Shown: positions 15,088 to 25,637 of the stretch, piece after piece
Layout of the letters: each line of letters starts with the position of its first letter
Position numbering within the stretch: position 1 is the stretch's first letter
Source of the DNA: Pseudomonas sp. MWU15-20650
GTDB lineage: Bacteria > Pseudomonadota > Gammaproteobacteria > Pseudomonadales > Pseudomonadaceae
Assembly (NCBI RefSeq): GCF_023242475.1
Contig: NZ_JALJFG010000003.1
Coordinates: 62,001 to 126,000 of the forward strand
Length of the DNA: 64,000 nucleotides
Reading direction: 5' to 3'
Notes under the pieces: model-generated
What the model saw: the letters and a program-made list of their open reading frames with translations, nothing else
What the model was told of the DNA's origin: nothing
Database searches by the model: none
Position numbers and translations under genes: made by a program

Positions 15088-15339
15088 GGCGCGGATTCAA
15101 GGAAAAGCCTTACAGAACGGAGATTTAGGAACGTAAAAGGAAGAGAAACGGCAGTTTGGCGATGTTTTTGACTCAACAACCGCAAATAGCTCATAGAGCT
15201 ACGGCCTAAAGTTAAAGTAATTTATTAAGAGTAAGATTTTTTTGGTATTACGAAGATGCATCTGCCAATGATTTGGCAGGGAGGGATTCTTGCGTTACTA
15301 CCGATTTTCTGCCCGAGATTCGAACAGAAGGAAAAAAGG
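15088..15339. other. AT-rich spacer between dcw promoter and rnpB
   Basis: There is no credible gene here. It holds an AT-rich tract (about 15200-15245) and two perfect short palindromes: TAGCTC-ATA-GAGCTA at 15187-15201, and CTGCCAA-TGAT-TTGGCAG at 15262-15279. Neither is followed by a T-run on either strand. Any rnpB readthrough would enter the dcw promoter from behind, in the same direction. Confidence 0.5.
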
Positions 15340-15694
15340 TGGAGAGTCGATCTGTAAGCCGGGTTCTGTCTTGAACAGTCATTCGTCTACGATGGCCATC
15401 ACTGGACATCTTTAGCAACCTACCCGGTCCCAGCGCGGGCCACGCCTTGGGACCCTATTTGGTCTTGCTCCAAGTGGGGTTTACCTAGCCACGAACTGTT
15501 GCCAGTCGTGCGGTGCGCTCTTACCGCACCTTTTCACCCTTACCGGCACCGAAGTGCTTAGGCGGTTATTTTCTGTGGCACTTTCCGTAGGCTCACGCCT
15601 CCCAGGCATTACCTGGCACTTCGCCCTATGGAGCCCGGACTTTCCTCCCCCCCCTAATTTTCATAGAGGGCAGCGACTGTCCAATCGACTCTCC
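15340..15694 (-). ncRNA. rnpB: RNase P RNA (class A)
   Basis: Catalytic RNA of RNase P, which removes tRNA 5' leaders. On the minus strand it begins near AGAGTCGATTGGACAGTC and ends near CGGCTTACAGATCGACTCT, so the two ends form the P1 helix (AGAGTCGA with TCGACTCT). The universally conserved P4 and J regions are recognisable, including the GAGGAAAGTCCGGGCT block about 40 bases in (plus-strand 15629-15651). Length of about 355 bases fits gammaproteobacterial type A. The T-rich CCTTTTTTCC just beyond the 3' end may act in termination. Ends are approximate to a few bases. Confidence 0.93.
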
Positions 15695-15788
15695 GCCGCG
15701 CAGGTTAACGGCACGGCAGGCTTAGGACAAGTATTAAAAGTGCAGCATTGCCATCACGTTCAGACGGAATACAGGTTTAACCCCGGAA

Positions 15789-16661
15789 CTATTCGGCTTT
15801 TTGCTTATCGAGCGCGACTTGATACAACACATTCTTGCGCACCCCGGTAATTTCGGCCGCCAGCGCTGCGGCACGCTTGAGCGGCATCTCCTTAAGCAAC
15901 AAATCCAGGATGCGCATGGCCTCGCTGCCAACAGCGTCTTCATTTTCCGGCGCGGTCCAGCCGGCGACCAAGACCACACATTCGCCCCGCTGCTGATTAC
16001 TGTCGCCCTCGACAAAGGCACGCAACTCTTCCAGCGGCAAGCCCTTCAGGGTCTCGAAGGTCTTGGTCAGCTCGCGGGCAAGCAGCGCCAGGCGCTCGCC
16101 GCCGAACACCAGCTCCATATCCTGCAAGCACTCCAGGATTCGGTGCGGGGCTTCGTAGAAGATCAAGGTGCGCGGCTCTTCCTTTAGCGCTTGAAGACGC
16201 GCACGCCGCCCAACAGCCTTGGCGGGCAGGAAGCCCTCGAAGATAAAACGGTCCGACGGCAGGCCAGCGGCAGATAATGCGGCAATTAACGCGCACGCCC
16301 CTGGAACAGGCACTACATTGATACCAGCGGCGCGCGCCTGGCGGACCAAGTGATAACCCGGATCGGAAATGAGCGGCGTGCCCGCATCGGAGATCAGCGC
16401 GACGTCATCACCCGCCAGCAAACGGGTGATAAAACGACTGCCCTCTTCGCGTTCGTTGTGTTCATGGCACGCCGCTAATGGCGTGCTGATTCCAAAATGC
16501 TGCATCAACCGCTGGGAGTGCCGCGTGTCTTCCGCTGCGATCAATTTGACGTCGCGCAACACTTTCAGCGCCCGGGCACTGATGTCGTCCAGGTTGCCAA
16601 TGGGCGTCGCCACGACAAAAAGCGAGCCTGCAGTGGAATTCAAAGGACCTGGAGCAGTCAA
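15789..16661 (-). CDS. rsmI: 16S rRNA (cytidine(1402)-2'-O)-methyltransferase
   Basis: SAM-dependent ribosomal RNA methyltransferase of the tetrapyrrole-methylase fold that modifies the ribose of C1402. It has 290 residues. LFVVATPIGNLDDISARAL near the N-terminus and LISDAGTPLISDPGYHLVR are family signatures. The frame is open to 16694, but the TTG at 16661 (MTAPGPLNS) is preferred because GAGG lies 8 bases upstream; GTG at 16670 is the alternative. It is transcribed towards rnpB and diverges from lpoA, the usual Pseudomonas arrangement. Confidence 0.9.
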   Translation of the reverse strand: MTAPGPLNSTAGSLFVVATPIGNLDDISARALKVLRDVKLIAAEDTRHSQRLMQHFGISTPLAACHEHNEREEGSRFITRLLAGDDVALISDAGTPLISDPGYHLVRQARAAGINVVPVPGACALIAALSAAGLPSDRFIFEGFLPAKAVGRRARLQALKEEPRTLIFYEAPHRILECLQDMELVFGGERLALLARELTKTFETLKGLPLEELRAFVEGDSNQQRGECVVLVAGWTAPENEDAVGSEAMRILDLLLKEMPLKRAAALAAEITGVRKNVLYQVALDKQKAE

Positions 16662-16881
16662 AACGCACACCTCGATGGTTGGCAAAAGCCACATTGTAGC
16701 GCGTAGAGGCTTTGAAAATATGCCATCACGGTGGATGCCTTTTCAGCCGTCGATCGCCGACAGCAGCTTGATTGCAACATTTACACGACCTAAATCGACG
16801 GTTTCACGCCAGTAACATCGCGCCTGGGCCAGTGCTTGGGTACAATTCCACGCTAATTTGATCGGTATCAGGAACACTTAC

Positions 16882-18692
16882 ATGATCGCTTGCCTGCGGC
16901 TGCTCTCCGCCCTCTGCCTCGCTGCCTTGCTGGCCGCGTGCGCCAGCTCGCCCTCGTCCAGTCTTGGCGACCTTCCCCGGACCCCGGATGCCAGTATCGA
17001 GCAACTGCTCGAACAGGCCACCGCCGCCAAAACGCCAGAAAAGGCCGCGTTGCTGCGCCTGAGTGCGGCTGACCTGGCCTTTCACCAGAACAACCCTGGC
17101 CGCTCGTCGCAGATTCTTGCGCAAGTGCCCTTGGATGCCCTGAAGCCGGCCGCGCAAGTATTTGCCAGCACCCTGGCCGCCGAACTGGCGATGGCGCGCA
17201 ATCAGCCCAAGGCTGCCCTGGCCGCCCTGAACCACCCTAGCCTGCAAAGCCTGAAGGACTTGCCGACAGACCAGCAGGTCCGTACCGGCAGCGTGCATGC
17301 CCGCGCCTACGAAGCCGACGGCCAGACCCTGGCCGCCGCTCGTGAGCGCGTAGCCATGGCCTCTTTGCTGACCGGCGATGCCGCCAAGAGCAACCATGAA
17401 GCCATCTGGGCATTGATTGCCGCGCTGCCGGCCGAACAGCTGCAGGCCTCCGGCAACCCGACCCTGGACGGTTGGATCACCCTGGCCCAAGCGGTCAAGG
17501 GCGCCGGTACCCTGGAGCAGCAGCAAGCCGCCATCGATACCTGGCGCGCACAGAACCCGGGCCACCCGGCGGCGGTGCAACTGCCGCTGCCGCTGACCAA
17601 GCTCAAGGAACTGGCCAGCCAGCCGCTGAACAAAATCGCCCTGCTGCTACCCCAGGAAGGCCCGCTGGCTTCCGTCGGCAAGGCGCTGCGCGAGGGTTTC
17701 ATGGCCGCTCACTACCAGGCGGAACAAGCCGGGCAGAAGCCACCAGCCATTGAGTTCTACGACAGCTCGCGCCTGACCTCCATTGACGACTTCTACGCCA
17801 AGGCCCAGGCCGCTGGCGTGCAATTGGTGGTCGGCCCGCTGGAAAAACCGCTGGTCAAACAGCTCAGTGCACGCCCGCAATTGCCGATCACGACGCTGGC
17901 ACTGAACTACAGCGAGACCGATCGAGGCCCGGCACAACTGTTCCAGTTCGGCCTCGCTGCTGAAGACGAAGCGCGCGAAGTGTCCCGCCGCGCCCGGGCC
18001 GATGGCCTGCACCGCGCTGCAGCCATGGTGCCTCGTGGCGAATGGGGCGAGCGCGTCTACAAGGCTTTCCGTCAGGATTGGGAAGCCAATGGCGGCACCG
18101 TCGTAGGCGTCGAGTATGTCGATCAGCCTGTCGCACTGGCCCAGCAGATCGCTGACCTGTTCCAGCTGCGTAAAAGCGAAGGCCGCGCCAAGAGCCTGCA
18201 AAGCACTGTCGGCACCGACGTTGCTGCACAGCCTTCGCGTCGCCAGGATATCGAGTTCATCTTCCTGGCCGTCCCTCCGCAACTGGCCCAGCAGATCAAG
18301 CCGACCCTTAACTTCCAGTACGCAGGTGCTGTGCCTGTTTACGCAACGTCGCACGTGTTCAGCGCCAGCGGCGACAAGAACCAGTACCTGGACATGACCA
18401 ATGTCATGTTCTGCGAAACCCCGTGGCTGCTCAATTCGACCGACCCGCTGCGCAACCAGGTTGCCGCGCAATGGCCGCAAGCCAATGGCAGCCTTGGCCG
18501 CCTCTACGCAATGGGCGTCGATGCCTACCGCCTGGCGCCACGCCTGGGCCAGCTCAAGGCATTGCCGGACACTCGCGTTGACGGTCTCTCGGGCAGCCTG
18601 GGCATCAGTGCCAACCAGCGCGTTGACCGCCAACTGCCGTGGGCGAAGTTCGTTGGCGGTGACATCCAGCGCCTGCCCGATACCCCACGCTG

Positions 18693-18693
<1 letters not shown>
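16882..18693 (+). CDS. lpoA: Penicillin-binding protein activator LpoA
   Basis: Outer-membrane lipoprotein that reaches through the periplasm to stimulate the class A transpeptidase PBP1a. It has 603 residues. The signal peptide ends in lipobox LAAC (Cys near residue 20). A helical TPR-like N-terminal half (about 35-250) is followed by a periplasmic-binding-protein-like domain beginning IALLLPQEGPLASVGKALREG. The ATG at 16882 was chosen over an in-frame TTG at 16858 because it begins directly with the signal peptide. The stop overlaps the yraN start by one base. Confidence 0.92.
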
Positions 18694-20328
<1,635 letters not shown>

Positions 20329-20341
20329 TGTAAACCTACCG

Positions 20342-20390
20342 CCACTAAAAAGGGCGCCGTGCATTGACTGCACGGCGCCCTTTTTAGTGG
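20342..20390. terminator. Bidirectional rho-independent terminator
   Basis: A perfect 22-base inverted repeat, starting CCACTAAAAAGGGCGCCGTG, encloses a TTGAC loop and ends in CTTTTTAGTGG. GC-rich inner stem with A-run on one side and T-run on the other lets it stop transcription from both the BON lipoprotein gene and the facing OmpA-family gene. Confidence 0.92.
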
Positions 20391-20397
20391 CCAGCGT

Positions 20398-21165
20398 TTA
20401 CTGGTACTGCTGGTAGGGGTTGCCCTGGAACTGGTTGTTTTGCTGTGGCGCCTGTTGCTGCTGGGCAGGCTGGCCATATTGCTGGCCTGGAATCGGGCCG
20501 AGGTTGACCTCTACCCGGCGGTTCTGAGCGCGACCATTGACGTCGGCGTTGCTGGCAATCGGATTATCCGGGCCGGCACCGCGTGCACTCAGGTTGGTCG
20601 GGCTGACACCTTGGGAGGTCAGATAGTTGGCGACACTCTGCGCACGGCGCTGGGACAGGTCCATGTTGAGCTGACGGCTGCCGGTGCTGTCGGTATAACC
20701 CACGATCTGAATGGTGTTCTGGTTGAACTGCTTGAGGGAGTTGGCCAGGTTATTCAGCGGCGTGTAGAAACTGCCGGCGATATCAGCCGAGTTGGTCGCA
20801 AAGGTGATGTTGCCCGGCATGATCAGCTTGATCTGGTCACCCTGGCGCTGCACTTCAACCCCGGTGTTGGCCATGCTGGCGCGCAGTTTCTTTTCCTGCT
20901 GGTCGGCGTAGTAGCCATAACCCGCGCCACCCAGGCCCGCGACAGCAGCACCAATCAGCGCACCTTTGCCACGGTTGTTATGGTCGATTGCGGCACCGGC
21001 CAGGCCACCAGCCAACGCAGCCAGGCCACCGTATTTGGCCGTATTGCTGATGCCCGATGAGCCGTTTGCCTGTCCTTGGCTGCCATCATATGGGTTAGGA
21101 GAAGCGCAACCGGACAACAAGGCAACAGCCGTGGCAACGACAAGCAGACGACGGGATGTGAACAT
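20398..21165 (-). CDS. OmpA-family lipoprotein (YiaD-like)
   Basis: It has 255 residues. The lipobox is LLSGC (Cys near 20). A glycine-zipper segment at about 50-80 (GLAALAGGLAGAAIDHNNRG, then GALIGAAVAGLGGAGYGYY) suggests membrane association. A C-terminal OmpA domain at about 110-225 includes IVGYTDSTGSRQLNMDLSQR and NRRVEVNL, the diaminopimelate-binding peptidoglycan anchor. The last 27 residues are almost entirely Gln, Asn, Pro and Tyr, a low-complexity tail. The start at 21165 was chosen at the signal peptide; upstream open frame to 21294 is not coding-like. Confidence 0.9.
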   Translation of the reverse strand: MFTSRRLLVVATAVALLSGCASPNPYDGSQGQANGSSGISNTAKYGGLAALAGGLAGAAIDHNNRGKGALIGAAVAGLGGAGYGYYADQQEKKLRASMANTGVEVQRQGDQIKLIMPGNITFATNSADIAGSFYTPLNNLANSLKQFNQNTIQIVGYTDSTGSRQLNMDLSQRRAQSVANYLTSQGVSPTNLSARGAGPDNPIASNADVNGRAQNRRVEVNLGPIPGQQYGQPAQQQQAPQQNNQFQGNPYQQYQ

Positions 21166-21386
21166 GAAGGAAGCTCCTACTTTTGCATTCTGTGATGCAG
21201 AGGACATTAGCAATAGACCTGTGCCGAGCTTGGAACACGACAAACGGCAAAAATTCCATGCCCGGCAGGCGCCCGCTCTACAACTGCTGAGCACACTAAA
21301 ACCCTAGCAGACCGTTGCTGAACGGGAATTGTCATTTTCACTACACGTGTCGTCGGACAGTTGTCACTTGGTATCTGGAAAACGAC

Positions 21387-22031
21387 CTAGGCCCTGACAA
21401 ATGGATTTTCGCGCATCTCATCACCCAGGCGCGTATCCGGCCCATGCCCCGTCACCACCGTCGCGCCCTCATCCAAGGTATACAAGCGCTGCTTGATCGA
21501 GCGCACAATGGTCGCCTGATCCCCGCCCCACAAGTCCGTACGCCCCACGCCACGGCGGAACAAGGTGTCACCGGCGATCAACAACTTGGCGTCGGCAAAC
21601 CAGAAACTCATCGAGCCGGGCGTATGCCCCGGCGTGTGCAACGCCACTCCGCAACCGCAGGCCAGTTCTTCATCGTCTTCCAGCCAGCGATCCGGAGGCG
21701 GTACCGGGGTATAAGGCACGCGAAACATCTGGCATTGCATTTCCAGGTTATCCCACAGGAATTGATCGTCCTTGTGCAGGTGCAGTGTCGCACCGGTTTT
21801 TTCCTTCAACTGGCCGGACGCCAGGAAGTGATCGAGATGCGCATGGGTGTGGATGATGCTCACCACCTTGAGGCCCAACGCATCGAGCCGCGCCAGGATC
21901 AACTCGTGATTGCCGCCCGGGTCGACCACGATGGCTTTTTTGGTGATCGGGTCACCGATGATGGTGCAGTTGCACTGCAACGGGCCGACGGGAAAAGTTT
22001 CGCGAATCAACGCGTTTTTGTCGATACTCAT
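21387..22031 (-). CDS. MBL-fold hydrolase (glyoxalase II-like)
   Basis: It has 214 residues. The metal-binding motif HTHAHLDH is at 61-68, with further ligands in LHTPGHTPGSMSF and VVTGHGPDT, all consistent with a binuclear zinc or iron centre. It belongs to the YcbL/GloB-type subgroup, thioester hydrolases; substrate cannot be read from the sequence. The ATG at 22031 was chosen (MSIDKNALIRETF), with GGAACG upstream. It stands alone, separated by 220 bases from the OmpA-family gene. Confidence 0.87.
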   Translation of the reverse strand: MSIDKNALIRETFPVGPLQCNCTIIGDPITKKAIVVDPGGNHELILARLDALGLKVVSIIHTHAHLDHFLASGQLKEKTGATLHLHKDDQFLWDNLEMQCQMFRVPYTPVPPPDRWLEDDEELACGCGVALHTPGHTPGSMSFWFADAKLLIAGDTLFRRGVGRTDLWGGDQATIVRSIKQRLYTLDEGATVVTGHGPDTRLGDEMRENPFVRA

Positions 22032-22199
22032 GGGCGTTCCTGCAAGCTCTATGGCACATTCCACACTCAGTATGGTTGACCTTGCCCCTGCTTCGGAAGA
22101 GATCGAGTCTGCCACGCCTCAACTGCTAAGCTAATCGGGCGCCATTGCCCCCCGTAGAAACGTCGAAGACCGCAGCATATCGCGCTTGGAGCAAGAGTT

Positions 22200-22790
22200 A
22201 TGGCGAATCAACAGGTCATCTGCGAACACTGCGACTGCGTGTACGAAAAGGTCACGCTCGCCAAGCATCAAAAAGCCCTGTGCGTACGCTGCGCAGGCGT
22301 ACTTCAGCGCTATAACGGCCTGTCGGTGCAACAGCGGCTCGCCCTGACGGTCACTGCGGCGGTGCTGTGGACCTTTGCCAACTTTTATCCGGTGATGAGC
22401 ATCAGCCTGCAGGGCTTGAAGAGCAGCGCGACCTTGTGGGATTCGGTGGTCGCATTAAGCCTGGGGCCCATCACGTTTATCGCGTTGGTGGCCGCGATCT
22501 CCATCATCATCGCCCCAGTGTTTCAACTGGTGTTGCTGACCTGGGTGTTGAGTTTCGCCCTGACCGGCAGGCGCTCACCGGCGTTCAAGCTGTGCATGCG
22601 CTGGCTGGAAGCACTCCGGCCGTGGAGCATGCTGGAAGTCTGCCTGCTGGGCGCCATGGTGGCGGTCTTCAAGCTGGCCGGCATGCTGGAGGTGGTGCCC
22701 GGCACCGGCCTGTTTGCCCTGGCCGCGCTCAGCCTGTTGCTGATCCGCATTGCCGGGCGCGATGTGCGCGATTTGTGGGACACCGTATGA
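22200..22790 (+). CDS. PqiA-family membrane protein, first half-size subunit
   Basis: It has 196 residues. A zinc-ribbon-like N-terminus carries CEHC at about 9-12 and CVRC at about 29-32, followed by four hydrophobic segments. E. coli PqiA is about twice this length with two such modules; here the modules are separate genes, and this is the first. The Pqi complex is thought to move lipids between the membranes. GGAG lies 10 bases before the ATG. The stop overlaps the next gene by 4 bases. Confidence 0.88.
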   Translation: MANQQVICEHCDCVYEKVTLAKHQKALCVRCAGVLQRYNGLSVQQRLALTVTAAVLWTFANFYPVMSISLQGLKSSATLWDSVVALSLGPITFIALVAAISIIIAPVFQLVLLTWVLSFALTGRRSPAFKLCMRWLEALRPWSMLEVCLLGAMVAVFKLAGMLEVVPGTGLFALAALSLLLIRIAGRDVRDLWDTV

Positions 22791-23431
22791 ATGCACCGCC
22801 AACCGCTCGCGAGCTCAACCTGTGCCTGTGCCACACGTGTGGCCAGTCCTGTGACATGCGCACCGAACCCACCCAGTGCGACCGTTGCGGCGCCCCGCTG
22901 CACCGGCGCAAGGTTCAATCACTGACCCGAACCTGGGCCTACATGCTTACGGCACTGGCGTTTTATGTACCGGCGAATTTATTGCCGGTGATGAACACCA
23001 CCCTGCTCGGTTCAGGCGCAGACAGCACGATCATGAGCGGCGTGCTGGAGTTCTGGCAGCACGGCGCCTGGGACATTGCCCTGATCATTTTCATCGCCAG
23101 CATTGCAGTGCCGGGCATCAAGTTCGTGTCTTTGATCCTGCTGCTGGTCACCGCGCAACGCAACAGTCTTTGGGCGCGCAAGGAGCGCTCGAAGCTGTTT
23201 CGGTTTGTCGAGCTCATCGGCTACTGGTCGATGCTGGATGTGATCGTGGTCGCACTCGTGGCCGCGCTGGTGCAGTTCCAGGCCCTGGGCACTATCGAGC
23301 CGCGCCTGGGCATCCTGTTCTTTGGCCTGGTGGTCGTGTTTACGATGTTGGCAGCCATGAGTTTCGATCCACGGCTGATCTGGGAAAACCCACATAACGA
23401 GGAGAGCTCGGATGGCGCCACACGAGGTTGA
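22787..23431 (+). CDS. PqiA-family membrane protein, second half-size subunit
   Basis: It has 214 residues and the same layout as the preceding protein: CHTC and CDRC pairs within the first 40 residues, then four membrane segments (MLTALAFYVPANLLPVMN onward). The start at 22787 (MNAPPTAREL) is set by the ATGA overlap with the upstream gene. It overlaps pqiB by 20 bases. Its C-terminal tail after the last segment is short and acidic to polar. Confidence 0.88.
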   Translation: MNAPPTARELNLCLCHTCGQSCDMRTEPTQCDRCGAPLHRRKVQSLTRTWAYMLTALAFYVPANLLPVMNTTLLGSGADSTIMSGVLEFWQHGAWDIALIIFIASIAVPGIKFVSLILLLVTAQRNSLWARKERSKLFRFVELIGYWSMLDVIVVALVAALVQFQALGTIEPRLGILFFGLVVVFTMLAAMSFDPRLIWENPHNEESSDGATRG

Positions 23432-25061
23432 TACCCCTGCTGCTTCCCCCATGATCAAGACGCGTCGCTTCAGCGTTTCACTGGTCTGGATCGTGCCGAT
23501 TGTCGCCGTGCTGGTGGGCATATCGCTGGTGGTCCACAGCGTCCTGCAACAAGGGCCGACCATTGTCCTCAACTTCAAGACCGGCAGCGGGCTCGTCGCC
23601 AACAAAACCGAGGTCAAATATCGCAACGTGGTCATCGGCCAGGTATCCGACGTTGCCTTGAGCGATGACCAGAAAAGTGTCAACGCAACCATCAAACTGG
23701 CCAAGCAGGCCGAGAGCTTCACCCGCGAAGATTCGAAGTTCTGGGTGGTGCGGCCGCACATCGGGGCCGGCGGTGTATCCGGTATCGAGACCCTGCTGTC
23801 CGGCGACTACATCGGTGCCGACATCGGCCTCTCCGAGACACGCGCCAAACAGTTCAAGGGCCTGGAAAACCCGCCACCCATCACCTACGGCGAGCCGGGC
23901 AAGCGCTTCACCCTGCACACCCAGGACCTGGGCTCGCTGGATATCGGCTCGCCGGTCTACTACCGGAAAATCCCGGTCGGCCAGGTCGTGTCCTATGAGC
24001 TGGACAACGAGGGCAAGGGCGTGAATATCGAGGTTTTCGTGCACGCGCCCAATGATGTGTATGTCACCGAAAACACGCGTTTCTGGAATGCCAGCGGCAT
24101 TGACCTCAGCGTCGGCGCCAATGGTTTTGCGCTCAAAACCGAATCCATTTCCTCGATACTGGCAGGCGGAATCACTTTCCTGGCACCGCCCTACAACCCC
24201 AACGACCAGCCTGCCGGTGAAGATCACATCTATGAACTGTTCGACGATCAGCAAAGCGCCCTCGCCCCACCCAATGGCAAAGGGCAATACATGGCCCTGC
24301 GCTTTGATCAGGCACTGCGTGGGCTGAAAGTCGGCGCACCGGTGGAATTCCTCGGCGTCGAATTCGGCAAGGTGGTCTCGATCAACCTGGACTTCGATGC
24401 CAAGAAGCAGAGCTTTCCGATCAACGTCGGCATCGTGATCTACCCACAATTGCTCGGGCAGGCACATACCAAGCTGATCAAGGCGATGAACCTTGACCCC
24501 AACGATGAAGCGGGTGGCGTCCGCTTGATCGGCACGTTTGTCGAAAACGGCCTGCGCGCCCAGGCCCGCAGTGGCAACCTGCTGACCGGCCAGTTGTACA
24601 TCGCCCTGGATTTTTTCCCGAAAGCCGCGAAAGTGACGTTCGACCCGAGCCAGCGCCCGATCAACATCCCCACCATCCCCGGTAACCTGGAACAACTGCA
24701 GGAAAAACTGGAAGGCATCATCAACAAGATCAACCAACTGCCGGTCGAGCGTATTGCCGGCAATCTCGACGGCAGCTTGGTCGAGCTGCGCAAGGGGCTG
24801 GCCCAATTCAACGCCAAAACCCTGCCCGGCGTGCAGAGCACCCTGGCCGACGTGAGCAAGACCTTGCAATCGGCCAATTCAACCCTGGCCGACGACTCGC
24901 CGCAACGTGAGCAACTGACCCAGACCCTGGATGAACTGGCACGCATGTCGCGCTCCTTGCGCGAGCTATCGGACTACCTTGGCCGGCATCCGGAATCGCT
25001 GATTCGCGGCCGCCCCGATAATGCCGCGCCACTGGACCTGCAAGGGCCGCCACGCAAATGA
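23412..25061 (+). CDS. pqiB: MCE-domain protein PqiB
   Basis: It has 549 residues: one membrane anchor at about 22-45, then three MCE domains (starting near residues 48, 165 and 285), then a helical C-terminal region of about 110 residues. In E. coli such proteins form a stacked hexameric ring with a needle-like channel across the periplasm for lipid passage. FKTGSGLVANKTEVKYRNV is the first MCE core. AACGAGGAGAGC 5-16 bases upstream provides a ribosome-binding site inside the preceding gene. Confidence 0.93.
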   Translation: MAPHEVDTPAASPMIKTRRFSVSLVWIVPIVAVLVGISLVVHSVLQQGPTIVLNFKTGSGLVANKTEVKYRNVVIGQVSDVALSDDQKSVNATIKLAKQAESFTREDSKFWVVRPHIGAGGVSGIETLLSGDYIGADIGLSETRAKQFKGLENPPPITYGEPGKRFTLHTQDLGSLDIGSPVYYRKIPVGQVVSYELDNEGKGVNIEVFVHAPNDVYVTENTRFWNASGIDLSVGANGFALKTESISSILAGGITFLAPPYNPNDQPAGEDHIYELFDDQQSALAPPNGKGQYMALRFDQALRGLKVGAPVEFLGVEFGKVVSINLDFDAKKQSFPINVGIVIYPQLLGQAHTKLIKAMNLDPNDEAGGVRLIGTFVENGLRAQARSGNLLTGQLYIALDFFPKAAKVTFDPSQRPINIPTIPGNLEQLQEKLEGIINKINQLPVERIAGNLDGSLVELRKGLAQFNAKTLPGVQSTLADVSKTLQSANSTLADDSPQREQLTQTLDELARMSRSLRELSDYLGRHPESLIRGRPDNAAPLDLQGPPRK

Positions 25062-25075
25062 GCATTGGAGCAGCC

Positions 25076-25636
25076 ATGACGTTTCCATTGAAGATCACCC
25101 TGTTCACCGCGCTGGTGTTACTCACAGCCTGTCGCAGTGAACCCATTGTGTTCCACACCTTGACCCCGGCGCACGCCAGCGCCGCGCCTCAAGCGGGTGC
25201 CGGCGGCGTGCGCATTGAAAGCATCAGCGTGCCGCCGCAGGTTGACCGGCCGCAGATTGTGATTCGCCAGGGCGACACGGGCGTGGCCATTCTGGAAACC
25301 CAGTGGTGGGCTGCCAGCCTGGCCGATGAGTTCAAAAGCGCACTGGTGGATCAGTTGGCCAACACCAGTACCCGGCAAGCCGTGTCCTTGCGCCTCGATG
25401 TGCAACGCTTTGACTCGGTGCCCGGGCAATACGCGCTGCTTGACGTGCGCTGGCGCCTGCGGCCGACCAGCGGCGGTGATCGTCCGCCCCTGACCTGCCG
25501 TACCCTCTTGCAGTCACCCGCGGGGCCGACCATTGACGATTTGGTGGGGGCGCATCAGAACAACATTCATCGCTTGGCCAAGCTGATCAGCCAAGCGGCT
25601 GACACGTCCCTGAAACAGTGCCCGGCCACACCGTGA
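25076..25636 (+). CDS. pqiC: PqiC-like membrane-integrity lipoprotein (YmbA)
   Basis: It has 186 residues. The signal peptide ends in lipobox LTAC (Cys about 17), and the body is the ABC-type transport auxiliary (DUF330) domain, with SISVPPQVDRPQIVIR as the conserved block. It is proposed to anchor the PqiB needle to the outer membrane. A start at 25058 (MSIGAAMTF) overlaps pqiB by 4 bases, but the ATG at 25076 is preferred because GGAG lies 5 bases upstream and the signal peptide starts there. The stop is one base from the convergent regulator gene. Confidence 0.87.
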   Translation: MTFPLKITLFTALVLLTACRSEPIVFHTLTPAHASAAPQAGAGGVRIESISVPPQVDRPQIVIRQGDTGVAILETQWWAASLADEFKSALVDQLANTSTRQAVSLRLDVQRFDSVPGQYALLDVRWRLRPTSGGDRPPLTCRTLLQSPAGPTIDDLVGAHQNNIHRLAKLISQAADTSLKQCPATP

Positions 25637-25637
25637 T

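Noticed and set aside
15262..15279. CTGCCAA-TGAT-TTGGCAG hairpin as rnpB terminator
   Set aside because: It is a perfect palindrome, but no T-run follows on the minus strand and it lies over 60 bases past the mature RNA end.
15554..15850. Open frames across rnpB
   Set aside because: The RNase P RNA identity is clear and explains the sequence; these frames are chance.
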